DNA from: Comamonas antarctica
GTDB lineage: Bacteria; Pseudomonadota; Gammaproteobacteria; Burkholderiales; Burkholderiaceae_C
Assembly (NCBI RefSeq): GCF_013363755.1
Contig: NZ_CP054840.1
Coordinates: 2,163,501 to 2,227,500, forward strand
Length of the DNA stretch: 64,000 nucleotides
Direction: 5' to 3'
The position numbers and the translations under genes are program-made. A model generated the notes under the pieces. It did not search any database and was not told the origin of the DNA. It worked only from the letters and a program-made list of their open reading frames with translations. Shown here one piece after another: positions 1 through 9,268 of this stretch (its first letter is position 1; every line of letters begins with the position of its first letter).

Positions 1-1
1 C

Positions 2-820
2 TTCCTGGCATGCACCATCGCCGCATTGGTCGGCCCCGCCAGGGACCCCAGCTACCGCTACTTCGATGTCAAGGTCTCGGGTGCCGAGGCCAAGAAGCTC
101 GTTCAGCGCTACATCGGCGTTGACGATTCCAAGCAGCGCCCGCTGGTGCGCTTCCGCCTCGGCGACCTTTGGGGCGATGCGTACATCCGCGACAAGGGCG
201 AAAACCAGGGCAAGGCCGCCGCGTCCCTCAAGGCGCGACTGCTCAAGGCCGAGCCGATCGAGCGGGCCGAACTGGCTTCAATCGAGCAGCACGAGCTGAT
301 TACCCGTGGCATCGGCTACCTCAACCGTCCGAAGGACGTCACCCCCAAGGATGGCGATCCGTTCCTGTCATGCTCCATCGCCGCATTGGCCGGACCTGTC
401 GATGAACCGGAATATCGGTACTTCGACACGATCGTCGCCACCCTCGGGGCCGAGCATCTGGTTCGCCGATGCGTGCAGGCCATCGAAGGGGATCGCAAGG
501 TGCTGATCGCCTTCCGTCTCAACGACATGAAGATCGATCCGTACATCCGTACCAAGGGCGAGCACGCTGGGGCACCGGCCGCAAGCCTGGAGTCGACGCT
601 GATCCACATCGGTCTGATCAAGATCGATGGCACCCAGGTCTATCCGATGAGCCAGGCGCAAGCCGAGGCGCCAACGGTGGAGGACGCACCCGCGCCCGAA
701 GCCGACAACGCCATCGACACTGCCGCCGACGCCGTTTCCGACCTACCCGTCGAGTCCGCCGAGCGCGAGCCCGAGGGTGAAGTCGAGGAGCAGGAGCCGG
801 CCTTGGTCGCTTCGTTTTGA
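2..820 (+). CDS. ICE replication protein, DUF3577/STY4534 family, tandem-domain, 5' end outside window
   Basis: The reading frame is open from the first full codon of the window, so the start lies upstream. The visible protein contains two copies of the same domain. Each copy runs from a PFLxC(T/S)IAAL-type segment through a YRYFD motif to a VxFRL.D segment followed by YIR.KGE. The second copy begins near GIGYLNR at about nt 310. The C-terminal tail, from about nt 655, is Ala/Glu/Pro-rich and acidic. The domain matches the DUF3577 proteins found in the replication and stabilisation module of SPI-7/PFGI-1 type ICEs; their biochemical role is not established. Most relatives I recall have one domain, so the doubling is unusual. 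An IS21 element begins 22 bp after the stop codon. Confidence 0.8.
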   Translation, partial: FLACTIAALVGPARDPSYRYFDVKVSGAEAKKLVQRYIGVDDSKQRPLVRFRLGDLWGDAYIRDKGENQGKAAASLKARLLKAEPIERAELASIEQHELITRGIGYLNRPKDVTPKDGDPFLSCSIAALAGPVDEPEYRYFDTIVATLGAEHLVRRCVQAIEGDRKVLIAFRLNDMKIDPYIRTKGEHAGAPAASLESTLIHIGLIKIDGTQVYPMSQAQAEAPTVEDAPAPEADNAIDTAADAVSDLPVESAEREPEGEVEEQEPALVASF

Positions 821-842
821 TCCGGCATGGCCCCTCATGGGG

Positions 843-869
843 TGTTGATTTCCACCCAGAAGTGACCCA
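843..869 (+). repeat. IS21 left terminal inverted repeat
   Basis: It starts TGTTGATTTCCACC and ends near TGACCCA. It pairs imperfectly (roughly 20 of 27 positions by eye) with the inverted right end at 3311-3337. A second internal repeat block containing TTTTTCCATCTCAA follows at about 880, mirrored on the right at about 3290-3308. Confidence 0.75.
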
Positions 870-950
870 CTAACCCCCGGTTTTTCCATCTCAATCTGAT
901 CCACGCATTAACCCTAGCCTGCTGCTTTCTTGTGCAGTAGGAGACCAGGA

Positions 951-2476
951 GTGATTGACGTGGCTACTTTGAGTGTCATCAGACGCTGGGCTCTACGTGA
1001 GCACCTGTCCATCCGAGAGATCGCCCGCAGAACCGGACTTTCTCGCAATACCATCCGCAAGTATTTGCGCTCCGATGTTGTGCAACCTCGTCTTGCACAG
1101 CGAATGATCGTTGCCAAGCTCGACCCATTCGCCAGCAAGCTGTCTGGCTGGCTGCGCACAGAAGCCAACCGCTCTCGTAAGCAGCGGCGCACGATCAAGC
1201 AGATGTTTCTGGACTTGCAGGCGCTGGGCTATGCCGGCTCCTACAACCGGGTCGCTGCCTTTGCCAGAGTTTGGAAGGCTCAGTGTCATGCGGCTGAGCA
1301 GACATCAGGGCGAGGCGTTTTTGTGCCCCTGGTCTTCGGTGCTGGCGAAGCCTTCCAGTTCGATTGGAGTGAAGACTGGGCTGTGATTGCAGGTGTGCGC
1401 ACCAAGCTACAAGTGGCTCACTTTAAGCTCAGCCACAGCCGAGCCTTCTATCTGAGGGCATATCCGCTGCAAACCCATGAGATGCTGTTTGATGCCCACA
1501 ACCATGCCTTTGCGGTTTTTGGAGGCATCCCCAGACGAGGGATATACGACAACATGCGCACAGCCGTCGATGTGTCGGTCGTGGCAAGCTCAGAGAGGTC
1601 AATGCCCGTTTCAGTGCCATGGCCAGCCACTTCCTGTTCGAGGCACAGTTTTGCAACCCGGCCTCGGGATGGGAGAAGGGGCAAGTCGAGAAGAATGTTC
1701 GGGACGCTCGCCATCGCATCTGGCAATCTGTACCAGCGTTTCCTACACTGCGGACACTCAACGATTGGCTAGAGCAGCGGTGCCAGCAACTGTGGCAAGA
1801 GATTGCGCATGGGCAGTTACCAGGCTCTGTCGCCGATGTGTGGAAACAAGAGCGCTCAGACTTGATGCCGATGCCTCGGCCGTTTGATGGGTTTGTCGAG
1901 CATGCTAAACGGGTCTCGCCCACCTGCCTGGTGCACTTTGAGCGCAATCGCTACAGCGTGCCAGCCTCTTATGCCAACCGGCCCGTTAGCTTGCAGGTTT
2001 ATGCCGACCGCCTGGTCGTCGTGGCCGAAGGCAGGGCAATCTGCGAGCACCAGCGCATCATTGAGCGCAATCATCAGGGCATCGGTCGTACGGTGTATGA
2101 CTGGCATCACTACCTAGCGGTATTGCAACGCAAACCCGGAGCATTACGCAACGGAGCTCCATTTGCCGAGCTGCCAGACGCTTTCAAACTGCTGCAAACT
2201 CTGCTGCTCAAGCAGCCTGGCGGTGACCGCGAGATGGTGGAGATCCTTGCTTTGGTGTTACAGCACGATGAACAGGCTGTCTTGGCATCTGTGGAGTTGG
2301 CATTGGAGGATGGTGTGCCTCGCAAGACCCACATCATCAATATCTTGCACCGCCTGATTGATGGAGTGCAGCAACCTGAGCCCATCCATTCACCACAAGC
2401 CTTGGCCTTGATCGTTGAGCCACAAGCCAACGTCGTGCGCTATGACCAACTCCGACAGGTGCGCCATGCGTCATGA
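951..2476 (+). pseudogene. istA: IS21 transposase IstA, single frameshift
   Basis: The N-terminal frame starts at GTG 951, after an AGGAG-like site, and holds an HTH segment (IREIARRTGLSRNTIRKYL) and the first part of a DDE integrase core (QFDWSED). It runs out of frame after the NMRTAVD motif near 1570. The downstream frame carries GKLREVNARF and the GWEKGQVEKNVRD motif with the final catalytic acidic residue, and continues to the stop at 2476. The join fits loss of one G in the run at 1583-1584: a GTG GGC AAG reading would restore one protein of about 508 aa. Either the copy is dead or the read has an error. I know of no programmed frameshift at this place in istA. Confidence 0.8.
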
Positions 2477-3263
2477 CCCCGCCATTGCAGCAATCATCAT
2501 CATGCTCAGGCAGCTCAAGATGTTTGGCATGGCTCAGGCCGTAACAGAACTTGCCGAGCAAGGCTCACCAGCCTTTGAAGCTGCACACCCCATACTGTCG
2601 CAACTGCTCAAGGCCGAGAGCGCAGAGCGAGAAGTGCGCTCCATTGCCTATCAACTCAAGGCTGCCAAGTTCCCCGTCTATCGAGATTTGGCGGGCTTTG
2701 ACTTCGCCCACAGCGAGGTCAATGAAGCCTTGGTTCGCAACCTTCATCGCTGTGAATTCATTGAGAAGGCCAACAATGTAGTGCTTGTCGGTGGACCCGG
2801 TACTGGCAAGACACACATCGCTACAGCACTAGGTATTCAAGCCATCGAGCACCACCGCCAAAGGGTGCGCTTTTTCTCCACCGTGGAGTTAGTCAATGCA
2901 TTGGAACAAGAGAAGTCCCAAGGCAAAGCCGGGCAGCTCGCCCACAGGCTGGTGCATACGGATTTGGTGATACTCGATGAACTGGGCTATCTGCCCTTCA
3001 GCTCATCTGGTGGTGCGTTACTGTTTCATCTGCTCTCAACGCTTTACGAACGCACCAGCGTGGTGATCACCACAAACCTGAGCTTCAGCGAATGGGCCAG
3101 CGTGTTTGGGGATGCCAAGATGACCACCGCATTACTGGACCGTCTGACCCATCACTGCCATATTCTGGAGACAGGTAACGACAGCTACCGCTTCAAGCAC
3201 AGCAGTGCAGTTCAGCAACCATCCACAAAGAAGGAGAGAAACAAAACCTTATCCACATCTTGA
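2466..3263 (+). CDS. istB: IS21 helper ATPase IstB
   Basis: This is the AAA+ ATPase that assembles with IstA in IS21 transposition. I chose ATG 2466, giving 265 aa and overlapping the istA stop (2474-2476) by 11 bp, the usual translational coupling. An ATG further upstream in frame would overlap istA much more. Walker A is GGPGTGKTH near residues 109-117. Walker B is [10 protein letters not shown], followed by sensor-type [12 protein letters not shown]. The length is typical of IstB. The gene looks intact, unlike its partner. Confidence 0.92.
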   Translation: MRHDPAIAAIIIMLRQLKMFGMAQAVTELAEQGSPAFEAAHPILSQLLKAESAEREVRSIAYQLKAAKFPVYRDLAGFDFAHSEVNEALVRNLHRCEFIEKANNVVLVGGPGTGKTHIATALGIQAIEHHRQRVRFFSTVELVNALEQEKSQGKAGQLAHRLVHTDLVILDELGYLPFSSSGGALLFHLLSTLYERTSVVITTNLSFSEWASVFGDAKMTTALLDRLTHHCHILETGNDSYRFKHSSAVQQPSTKKERNKTLSTS

Positions 3264-3310
3264 GCCTTACGGCTCAAGTCAAAGGGTGGGTCAGTTTGAG
3301 ATGGAAATGG

Positions 3311-3337
3311 CGGGTCAGATTTGCGTGGAAATTAACA
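3311..3337 (-). repeat. IS21 right terminal inverted repeat
   Basis: Read on the minus strand it begins TGTTAATTTCCACGC and continues to TGACCCG, matching the left end imperfectly. It forms the exact edge of the truncated OLD-type nuclease gene to its right. Confidence 0.75.
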
Positions 3338-3751
3338 ATCGTTGCCACCGAAGATCACATACTCATAGTCCTTCAACGATTCCGGGGCGCGCCCCAGGCC
3401 CGCCTTAGGCTGGAAGCGGTAGGTGAGTCGGGCCACCATGGGTGGGCCAGGATCAATCACGCAATCGTTGAGGTGAGCCATCAGCCGGGGATCGTTTGTG
3501 AAGTCCGTTAGATCCACAGAGACCTCAATGGTCGCACCAACCTTGTCTTCGCCAAGTCCGTCCCAGAAATGTTCAAGCCCCAGTTGTCGATCGCGTTCAG
3601 ACAAGCCCGGATCAAGGATCAACTGCAGGCCGCGAATGAAATTGCTCTTGCCAACCTTGTTCTCTCCCACGATGACGATACTTTCCCCCGTCTCGACATC
3701 AACATCCGAGAAATTGGCGAAATTGATCAACCTGACCCGAGAAACCCTCAT
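3338..3751 (-). pseudogene. OLD-family ATP-dependent nuclease, N-terminal fragment cut by IS21
   Basis: The start (MRVSRVRLINFANF) and the GENKVGKSNFIRGLQLIL Walker A region are typical of the RecF/OLD-type ATPase domain of overcoming-lysogenization-defect nucleases, including the GajA group of anti-phage systems. Only about 137 residues remain. The ABC signature, Walker B and the TOPRIM nuclease domain are missing, because the frame meets the IS right end at 3337. The product cannot be a working nuclease. A full-length gene here would have been defence-type cargo at the junction between the replication module and the conjugation module. Whether it had a helicase partner cannot be seen. Confidence 0.72.
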
Positions 3752-3973
3752 TTACGCCCCCGTCCACTGGTGTTTTAACAAATAGTAGCAGTCAAGCGGC
3801 CGGCCTCCATCCGCCGACCGCGACTGAGCTTTTCCGTTTCGGCGCCCTCAAGGCCGCTTTTGTTCGACTAGACCGCTGCCGGCAAATCGGACGCAGCGTG
3901 GTTCGCATTGTTTGCTGCTGCCCCGGGCCTTAGCGGCGATGGTGAGGGCTCGTTGTTTCAGGACGCCGAGCTT

Positions 3974-4573
3974 ATGTGCCCCTCTCCACCTTGGTTTCAC
4001 CATCCCGAACGCCGCCTGCTGGCAGGAGTCCTCGGCCTGCTCTGGTCGGTGCTGGCTGGCGGCTGCGCTACGACGACTGCGCCGCCCGCACCTGATGCCA
4101 TCGAGGAAGTGTTGGCCACGCCCGAACCCGAGGCGCCCGAGTACATCCCCGTCGTGCGCTACGGTCGCTACACGCTGGTCGAGCTGGCACCCAGAGCGGC
4201 GCAACGCGACCTGCTGTTGCAGACCATCGACGTGTCCATGCCCGAAGATGCCCGCGCCACCGTCGGCGATGGGCTGCGGCATGTGCTCAAGCGCAGCGGT
4301 TACAGCCTGTGCCAGACGGCGCACGCGGTAATCGAGCTGTACGCGCTGCCGCTGCCGGCGGCGCACCTGCACCTCGGCCCCATGACCTTGCGCGATGCGC
4401 TGCTCACACTGGCTGGCCCGGCCTGGGAACTGCACGCGGATGATCGCGCACGGCAGATTTGCTTCGAACGGCCCGCCGACAGCGCGGTCATCGAACCCGC
4501 ATCCGAGCCACCCGCCGCCGAGGCGGTGCAGACGTTCCCGCTGGAGCCTTCGGTTTCGGGAGGCCAGCCATGA
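3974..4573 (+). CDS. pilL: PilL N-terminal-domain lipoprotein of ICE (TIGR03748-like)
   Basis: The 199-aa product has a hydrophobic N-terminus ending in LAGGC, which looks like a signal peptidase II lipobox. A conserved YGRYTLVELAP segment and a C-terminal region with PMTLRDALLTLAGPAWELHAD follow. This matches the PilL N-terminal domain protein at the head of PFGI-1 type conjugation clusters, thought to act in the periplasm in pilus or transfer-apparatus assembly. I preferred ATG 3974 to an upstream ATG at 3908 because it puts the signal sequence at the N-terminus. The stop overlaps the next start (ATGA). It opens a tightly packed run of six genes to 10014. Confidence 0.8.
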   Translation: MCPSPPWFHHPERRLLAGVLGLLWSVLAGGCATTTAPPAPDAIEEVLATPEPEAPEYIPVVRYGRYTLVELAPRAAQRDLLLQTIDVSMPEDARATVGDGLRHVLKRSGYSLCQTAHAVIELYALPLPAAHLHLGPMTLRDALLTLAGPAWELHADDRARQICFERPADSAVIEPASEPPAAEAVQTFPLEPSVSGGQP

Positions 4574-5220
4574 GCGCCCCACAGTCTGCCCGGCGCCCGG
4601 CCGCCGTCGTGATGGTGCAGAGCCTTCTGTGGCTCTGGCTGATCGGCCTCAGCGTCTTCGTAGCCTTGGGCTACCAGACCATGAACGACCAGGCCGACCA
4701 GGAACGGCTGGATTCCCGCCTGCAACGCCTGGAAGCCCGGGCGGCGGGCCTGGTCGAGTCGATCGAGGCCATCCAGCAGCGTTCGGCCGTCGCAACGGCG
4801 GCAGACCTCAAAGACACCCGCCAAGTCTTGGAAGCACGCGCTGCCCAGGTTGAGAAAACGCTGAGCGGCTATGCCGCTGCCGACGACCTTCAGGCGCTGC
4901 GCGCGGAGGTCGAGCAGATCAAGGCGCGCCAGACCGCTGCGCCCGTTCCGCGCGCCGCAGCACCCGCCCAGCCGCGCGCATCGGGCAAGGCCGCCGCCAA
5001 GCCCGAACCGCCGCCGCTGCCGTTCCGCGTCGTCGGCGCCGAATTGCGCGCTGGCCAGCGCAGCGTGTCCGTTGCGCCGAGCAGTGCGGACTTCACGCCT
5101 GACCAGCTTCAGGTGCTGCTGCCAGGTGATGCGCTCGGCCCGTGGCACTTACAGGCGATTGAGGGCAACACCGCCGTGTTCCAGGCCGGCAACCAGACCC
5201 GTCGCGTGGCGATTCCCTGA
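4570..5220 (+). CDS. Bitopic coiled-coil protein of the ICE conjugation cluster, function unknown
   Basis: The 216-aa protein has one membrane segment near residues 13-35. A heptad-rich stretch follows (repeated RLDSRLQRLEARA-type and LEARAAQVEKTL blocks), then an Ala/Pro-rich linker and a C-terminal globular part containing PFRVVGAELRAGQRSVSV. The topology suggests an inner-membrane protein with a periplasmic coiled coil. The start overlaps the pilL stop by 4 bp, so the two are probably translated together. I recognise it as a regular neighbour of pilL in this ICE class but cannot assign a function. Confidence 0.75.
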   Translation: MSAPQSARRPAAVVMVQSLLWLWLIGLSVFVALGYQTMNDQADQERLDSRLQRLEARAAGLVESIEAIQQRSAVATAADLKDTRQVLEARAAQVEKTLSGYAAADDLQALRAEVEQIKARQTAAPVPRAAAPAQPRASGKAAAKPEPPPLPFRVVGAELRAGQRSVSVAPSSADFTPDQLQVLLPGDALGPWHLQAIEGNTAVFQAGNQTRRVAIP

Positions 5221-5234
5221 CCGGAGCACACCAC

Positions 5235-5960
5235 ATGAATCCGTCGATCATCCTTTCCGCGCTCCTGCTGGCATCCGCCCAATTGCCCGCCTGGGCGCAG
5301 CAGCCGGTCACCGCCCCGGCCCGCAATGCGCAGAACCAGGAGCGTCCGCTGGTCGCCCGAACCCCGGACGACCAGGTAGCAGGCGACTGGGGCCTCCAAC
5401 CGCAGGAATGGGCGCTATACCGCGAGCTGATGGACGGGCCGCTGGGCATCTATTCGCCTAACCTGGACCCTCTGTCCGCCCTGGGCATCGAGGCCCGCAC
5501 CGACGAGGAACGGCGGCGCTACGCAGAACTGCAGGTGCAAATCGAAGCGCGCCGCGTCGAGAAGCTGCTTGCCTATCAACGTGCCTACGACGAAGCCTGG
5601 CAGCGCCTGAACCCCGGCATGCAACGGGTGAACCTGCCTGACGACAAACCCAGCGGCGGCGCAGTGCGCGGCGGCGGCCGCACGGCGGTGTTCGTCAAGG
5701 ACGGCTGCGCGGCCTGCGGACAGCTCGTGCAACGCCTGCAATCCTCAGGTACCGAGTTCGACCTGTACATGGTCGGCAGCCGCCAGGACGACGCGCGCAT
5801 CCGCGACTGGGCCAAGCGCGCACAGATCGACCCGACACGGGTGCGCAGCGGCACCATCACGCTCAACCACGACGGCGGCCGCTGGCTGTCGCTGGGTCTG
5901 CCCGGCGATCTGCCCGCGGTCGTGCGCGAGGTGAACGGCCAATGGCAGCGCCAGCCCTGA
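5235..5960 (+). CDS. TIGR03759-family ICE protein, thioredoxin-like
   Basis: The 241-aa product has a cleavable-type signal peptide ending near AWA-QQP. The middle part has the conserved WGLQPQEWALYRELMDGP and LSALGIEARTDEER motifs of the family. The C-terminal half has a CAAC pair in a GCAACGQLV context, after a strand-like TAVFVKD, as in thioredoxin folds. It is probably periplasmic and could handle disulfides in the transfer apparatus. The stop overlaps the next start. Confidence 0.82.
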   Translation: MNPSIILSALLLASAQLPAWAQQPVTAPARNAQNQERPLVARTPDDQVAGDWGLQPQEWALYRELMDGPLGIYSPNLDPLSALGIEARTDEERRRYAELQVQIEARRVEKLLAYQRAYDEAWQRLNPGMQRVNLPDDKPSGGAVRGGGRTAVFVKDGCAACGQLVQRLQSSGTEFDLYMVGSRQDDARIRDWAKRAQIDPTRVRSGTITLNHDGGRWLSLGLPGDLPAVVREVNGQWQRQP

Positions 5961-6532
5961 CGGCGCGGTTTCGCGTACTGGTGATCGCTGCTGGCCTGTA
6001 CGCCTGCGCCGTCCATGCCCAGGAGGTTCCGCCTCCGGCCTATCAGCTTGCCGCCCAACGTGCGGGCATTCCCTCCACGGTGCTCTACGCCGTGGCCTTG
6101 CAGGAGAGCGGCATCCGGCGGAACGGACGCATCGTCCCGTGGCCGTGGTCCCTCAACGTCGCCGGCCAATCGCGCCGCTATGCGACCCGCGCCGACGCCT
6201 GCGCCGGTTTGCAGCAGGCGATGCGCTCCACGCCGCACACGCGCATCGACGCGGGCCTGGGTCAGATCAACCTCGGCTACCACAAGCACCGCTTCACCAG
6301 CCCGTGCGACTTGCTCGATCCGTACCGCAACCTCGCCATCGCCTCCGAGATCCTGAAGGAGCAGCACATCCCGGGGGAGAACTGGCTGCTGGCGATCGGC
6401 CGCTACCACCGCCCCGCGGGGGGCGAGCCCGCAGCCCGCTACCGGCGGAGCGTTTCCCGCCACCTCGCCCGCGTGCAGGGCACGCGCCCAACCGCCGCGG
6501 TCCTCGCCGCGCGCCAGGAGACCACCCCATGA
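5942..6532 (+). CDS. Lytic transglycosylase of conjugation system (SLT family)
   Basis: The 196-aa protein has a signal peptide (RFRVLVIAAGLYACAVHA). The SLT fold motif ALQESG holds the likely catalytic glutamate, and DAGLGQINLGYH and LLAIGRYHRP follow. Such VirB1-like enzymes open peptidoglycan so that the type IV secretion channel can be built. It begins within the previous gene (19-bp overlap) and its stop overlaps the next ATG, so it is part of the same transcript. Confidence 0.88.
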   Translation: MAAPALTARFRVLVIAAGLYACAVHAQEVPPPAYQLAAQRAGIPSTVLYAVALQESGIRRNGRIVPWPWSLNVAGQSRRYATRADACAGLQQAMRSTPHTRIDAGLGQINLGYHKHRFTSPCDLLDPYRNLAIASEILKEQHIPGENWLLAIGRYHRPAGGEPAARYRRSVSRHLARVQGTRPTAAVLAARQETTP

Positions 6533-7077
6533 CGAAATCCCATCTGGCCCATCTCGCGGCGAAAGGCCTGCTCGTGCTGCTGGCGGGTCTGCCGCTGGCC
6601 TCGCGTGCCGGCGAGCCGCTGATCTTGGTCGAAGACCGTGGCGGCACGTCGGCGCTGCCGTACTACGAAGCCCTGAGCCTCCAGCCGCGCGCCAACACTC
6701 CGGCCCGATCGCCCATCCCTGCGACTCAGATCCCGGCCACGCCGGCGGATGAGGCCGCGATGTTGCCGGTGCGCAGCGCCAAGCTCACGCCCGGCACCGT
6801 CGCGCGGCGGGTGATCGAGGCCCCGGGCCTGCGTCCCTTCGTGGTCGTGGGCGACGACGAGGCTTCCCAGGCCTGGTTGCGCCGCCATGCAGCCTCATTG
6901 CGCGAGCGCGGCGCGGTCGGTCTGGTGGTCAACGTCGAGACCGTGCAAGGCCTGGCGCGGCTGCGCGCACTGGCGTCCGGCGTGCCGCTTGCGCCCGTGT
7001 CCGGCGACGACTTGGCCGAGCGCTTGGGCCTGCGGCACTACCCGGCGCTAGTCACGGCCACCGGCATCGAGCAATGA
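6529..7077 (+). CDS. TIGR03765-family ICE protein
   Basis: The start at ATG 6529 overlaps the transglycosylase stop (ATGA), giving 182 aa. An N-terminal signal sequence (GLLVLLAGLPLASRAGEP) is followed by LILVEDRGGTSALPYYEAL, a signature of the family. A C-terminal part with RPFVVVGDD, GLVVNVET and the end LRHYPALVTATGIEQ follows. It is predicted periplasmic, with unknown molecular role. It lies directly before traD, as in related elements. Confidence 0.85.
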   Translation: MTKSHLAHLAAKGLLVLLAGLPLASRAGEPLILVEDRGGTSALPYYEALSLQPRANTPARSPIPATQIPATPADEAAMLPVRSAKLTPGTVARRVIEAPGLRPFVVVGDDEASQAWLRRHAASLRERGAVGLVVNVETVQGLARLRALASGVPLAPVSGDDLAERLGLRHYPALVTATGIEQ

Positions 7078-7081
7078 AGCC

Positions 7082-9268
7082 ATGTCGGGGAAACAGCCGG
7101 TCGAGGTTCTGCTTCGCCCAGCGGTGGAGCTATATACCGTCGCGGCGTGTGCAGGCGCCGCGTTTCTGTCCCTGGTGGCCCCGTGGTCGCTCGCGCTGAG
7201 CCCCGCCATGGGTGTCGGCAGCGCGCTGGCGTTCGGAGCCTATGGCGCGATCCGCTACCGCGATGCCCGCGTCATCCTGTGCTACCGGCGCAACATCCGT
7301 CGCCTGCCGCGCTACGTGATGACCAGCAAGGACGTGCCGGTCAGCCAGCAACGTCTGTTTGTGGGACGCGGCTTTCTGTGGGAGCAGAAACACACCCATA
7401 GGCTCATGCAGACGTACCGGCCAGAGTTTCGGCGCTACGTCGAGCCGACGCCGGCCTATCGGCTGGCCCGGCGCCTGGAGGAACGGCTGGAGTTCGCGCC
7501 GTTCCCGCTGTCCCGGCTATCGAAACTCACCGGCTGGGACGTGCCTTTCAATCCGGTGCGGCCGCTGCCGCCAGTGGGCGGCCTGCCGCGCCTGCACGGC
7601 ATCGAACCCGACGAGGTGGACGTCAGCCTGCCGCTGGGTGAGCGCGTGGGCCACTCCTTGGTTTTGGGAACGACAAGGGTGGGCAAAACACGTTTGGCCG
7701 AACTCTTCGTCACTCAAGACATCCGCCGGAGGAACGCCGCGGGCGAACACGAGGTCGTGATCGTCATCGACCCCAAAGGAGATGCCGATCTCCTGAAGCG
7801 GATGTATGTCGAGGCCAAGCGCGCGGGCCGCGAAGGCGAGTTCTATGTCTTCCATTTGGGGTGGCCGGACATTTCGGCACGCTACAACGCCGTAGGCCGA
7901 TTCGGTCGCATCTCGGAAGTCGCCACCCGCATCGCGGGGCAGCTCTCCGGCGAAGGCAACAGCGCAGCCTTCAGGGAATTCGCGTGGCGCTTCGTCAACA
8001 TCATTGCCCGCGCCTTGGTGGAACTGGGGCAGCGCCCGGACTACATGCTGATCCAGCGGCACGTCATCAACATCGACGCGCTGTTCATCGAGTACGCCCA
8101 GCACTACTTCGCCAAGACCGAGCCCAAAGCCTGGGAGGTGATCGTCCAGATCGAGGCCAAGCTCAACGAGAAGAACATCCCGCGCAACATGATTGGGCGC
8201 GAGAAGCGCGTGGTGGCGCTGGAGCAGTACCTATCCCAGGCCCGTAACTACGACCCGGTGCTCGACGGCCTGCGCTCGGCGGTTCGCTACGACAAGACGT
8301 ATTTCGACAAGATCGTCGCGTCTTTGCTGCCGCTGCTGGAGAAGCTCACCAGCGGGAAGATTTCCCAGCTTCTGGCGCCGAACTATTCCGACCTGGCCGA
8401 CCCCCGCCCGATCTTCGATTGGATGCAGGTCATCCGAAAGCGCGCAGTCGTCTATGTGGGCCTGGACGCGCTATCCGATGCCGAGGTCGCCGCAGCGGTC
8501 GGCAACTCGATGTTCAGCGATCTCGTTTCGGTGGCAGGCCATATCTACAAGCACGGGATCGATGACGGCCTGCCGGGCGCATCGGCTGGCACGCGCGTGC
8601 CGATCAACGTCCACGCGGATGAATTCAATGAACTGATGGGTGACGAGTTCGTGCCGCTGATCAACAAAGGCGGCGGCGCCGGTCTGCAGGTCACCGCGTA
8701 CACGCAGACGCTTTCGGACATCGAGGCCCGTATCGGGAACCGCGCCAAAGCGGGTCAAGTGATTGGCAATTTCAACAATCTGTTCATGCTGAGGGTCAGG
8801 GAGACGGCCACCGCCGAACTGCTGACCCGGCAATTGCCGAAGGTCGAGGTCTATACGACCACCATCGTCTCCGGCGCGACCGACAGCTCGGACATCCGCG
8901 GCGCGACGGACTTCACCAGCAACACGCAGGACCGCATCAGCATGTCCAGCGTGCCGATGATCGAGCCGTCGCACGTCGTCGCCTTACCCAAGGGCCAATG
9001 TTTCGCATTGTTGCAGGGCGGCCAGCTTTGGAAGGTTCGCATGCCGCTGCCGGCACCGGACCCCGATGAGGTCATGCCGCAGGATCTGCAACAACTGGCG
9101 GGCTACATGCGCCAGAGCTACAGCGAGGCCACGCAGTGGTGGGAGTTCACCAGTTCCCCGGCGTTGCAGGACGGGGCCTTGCCCGACGACCTGTTGGATG
9201 ATGCCGCTGCGGCCGAACCTGGCCCGGTGGCCACCGACGACAGCGCCGGCAATGAGGCCTCGCCATGA
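7082..9268 (+). CDS. traD: TraD-type coupling protein (TIGR03743-like)
   Basis: This is the type IV coupling ATPase that brings the relaxosome to the secretion channel; 728 aa. Hydrophobic segments in residues 20-60 anchor it in the inner membrane. Walker A is GTTRVGKTR near residue 200. Walker B is VVIVIDPKGDADL near residue 226. The later HADEFNELMGDEF and GLQVTAYTQTLSDIEARIG motifs are typical of TraD/TraG/VirD4 ATPases of this ICE class. The C-terminus is acidic, as expected for a relaxosome-contacting tail. The stop overlaps the next start by 4 bp. Confidence 0.93.
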   Translation: MSGKQPVEVLLRPAVELYTVAACAGAAFLSLVAPWSLALSPAMGVGSALAFGAYGAIRYRDARVILCYRRNIRRLPRYVMTSKDVPVSQQRLFVGRGFLWEQKHTHRLMQTYRPEFRRYVEPTPAYRLARRLEERLEFAPFPLSRLSKLTGWDVPFNPVRPLPPVGGLPRLHGIEPDEVDVSLPLGERVGHSLVLGTTRVGKTRLAELFVTQDIRRRNAAGEHEVVIVIDPKGDADLLKRMYVEAKRAGREGEFYVFHLGWPDISARYNAVGRFGRISEVATRIAGQLSGEGNSAAFREFAWRFVNIIARALVELGQRPDYMLIQRHVINIDALFIEYAQHYFAKTEPKAWEVIVQIEAKLNEKNIPRNMIGREKRVVALEQYLSQARNYDPVLDGLRSAVRYDKTYFDKIVASLLPLLEKLTSGKISQLLAPNYSDLADPRPIFDWMQVIRKRAVVYVGLDALSDAEVAAAVGNSMFSDLVSVAGHIYKHGIDDGLPGASAGTRVPINVHADEFNELMGDEFVPLINKGGGAGLQVTAYTQTLSDIEARIGNRAKAGQVIGNFNNLFMLRVRETATAELLTRQLPKVEVYTTTIVSGATDSSDIRGATDFTSNTQDRISMSSVPMIEPSHVVALPKGQCFALLQGGQLWKVRMPLPAPDPDEVMPQDLQQLAGYMRQSYSEATQWWEFTSSPALQDGALPDDLLDDAAAAEPGPVATDDSAGNEASP

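Larger units (their letters stand above)
843..3337 (+). mobile_element. IS21-family insertion sequence, about 2.5 kb
   Basis: This holds an istA-like transposase gene (frameshifted) and an overlapping istB helper ATPase gene, the standard IS21 organisation. The ends are imperfect inverted repeats beginning TGTTGATTTCCACCC on the left and, read inward on the minus strand, TGTTAATTTCCACGC on the right. Both ends contain further internal repeats (TGACCCA/TGACCCG and a TTTCCATCTCAA-type block). The bases outside the two ends (left ...catgggg, right atcgttg...) show no target-site duplication. The right end lies inside an OLD-type nuclease gene whose 3' part is missing. This suggests a deletion next to the element after insertion. 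Base composition is lower in GC than the ICE core. Confidence 0.88.
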
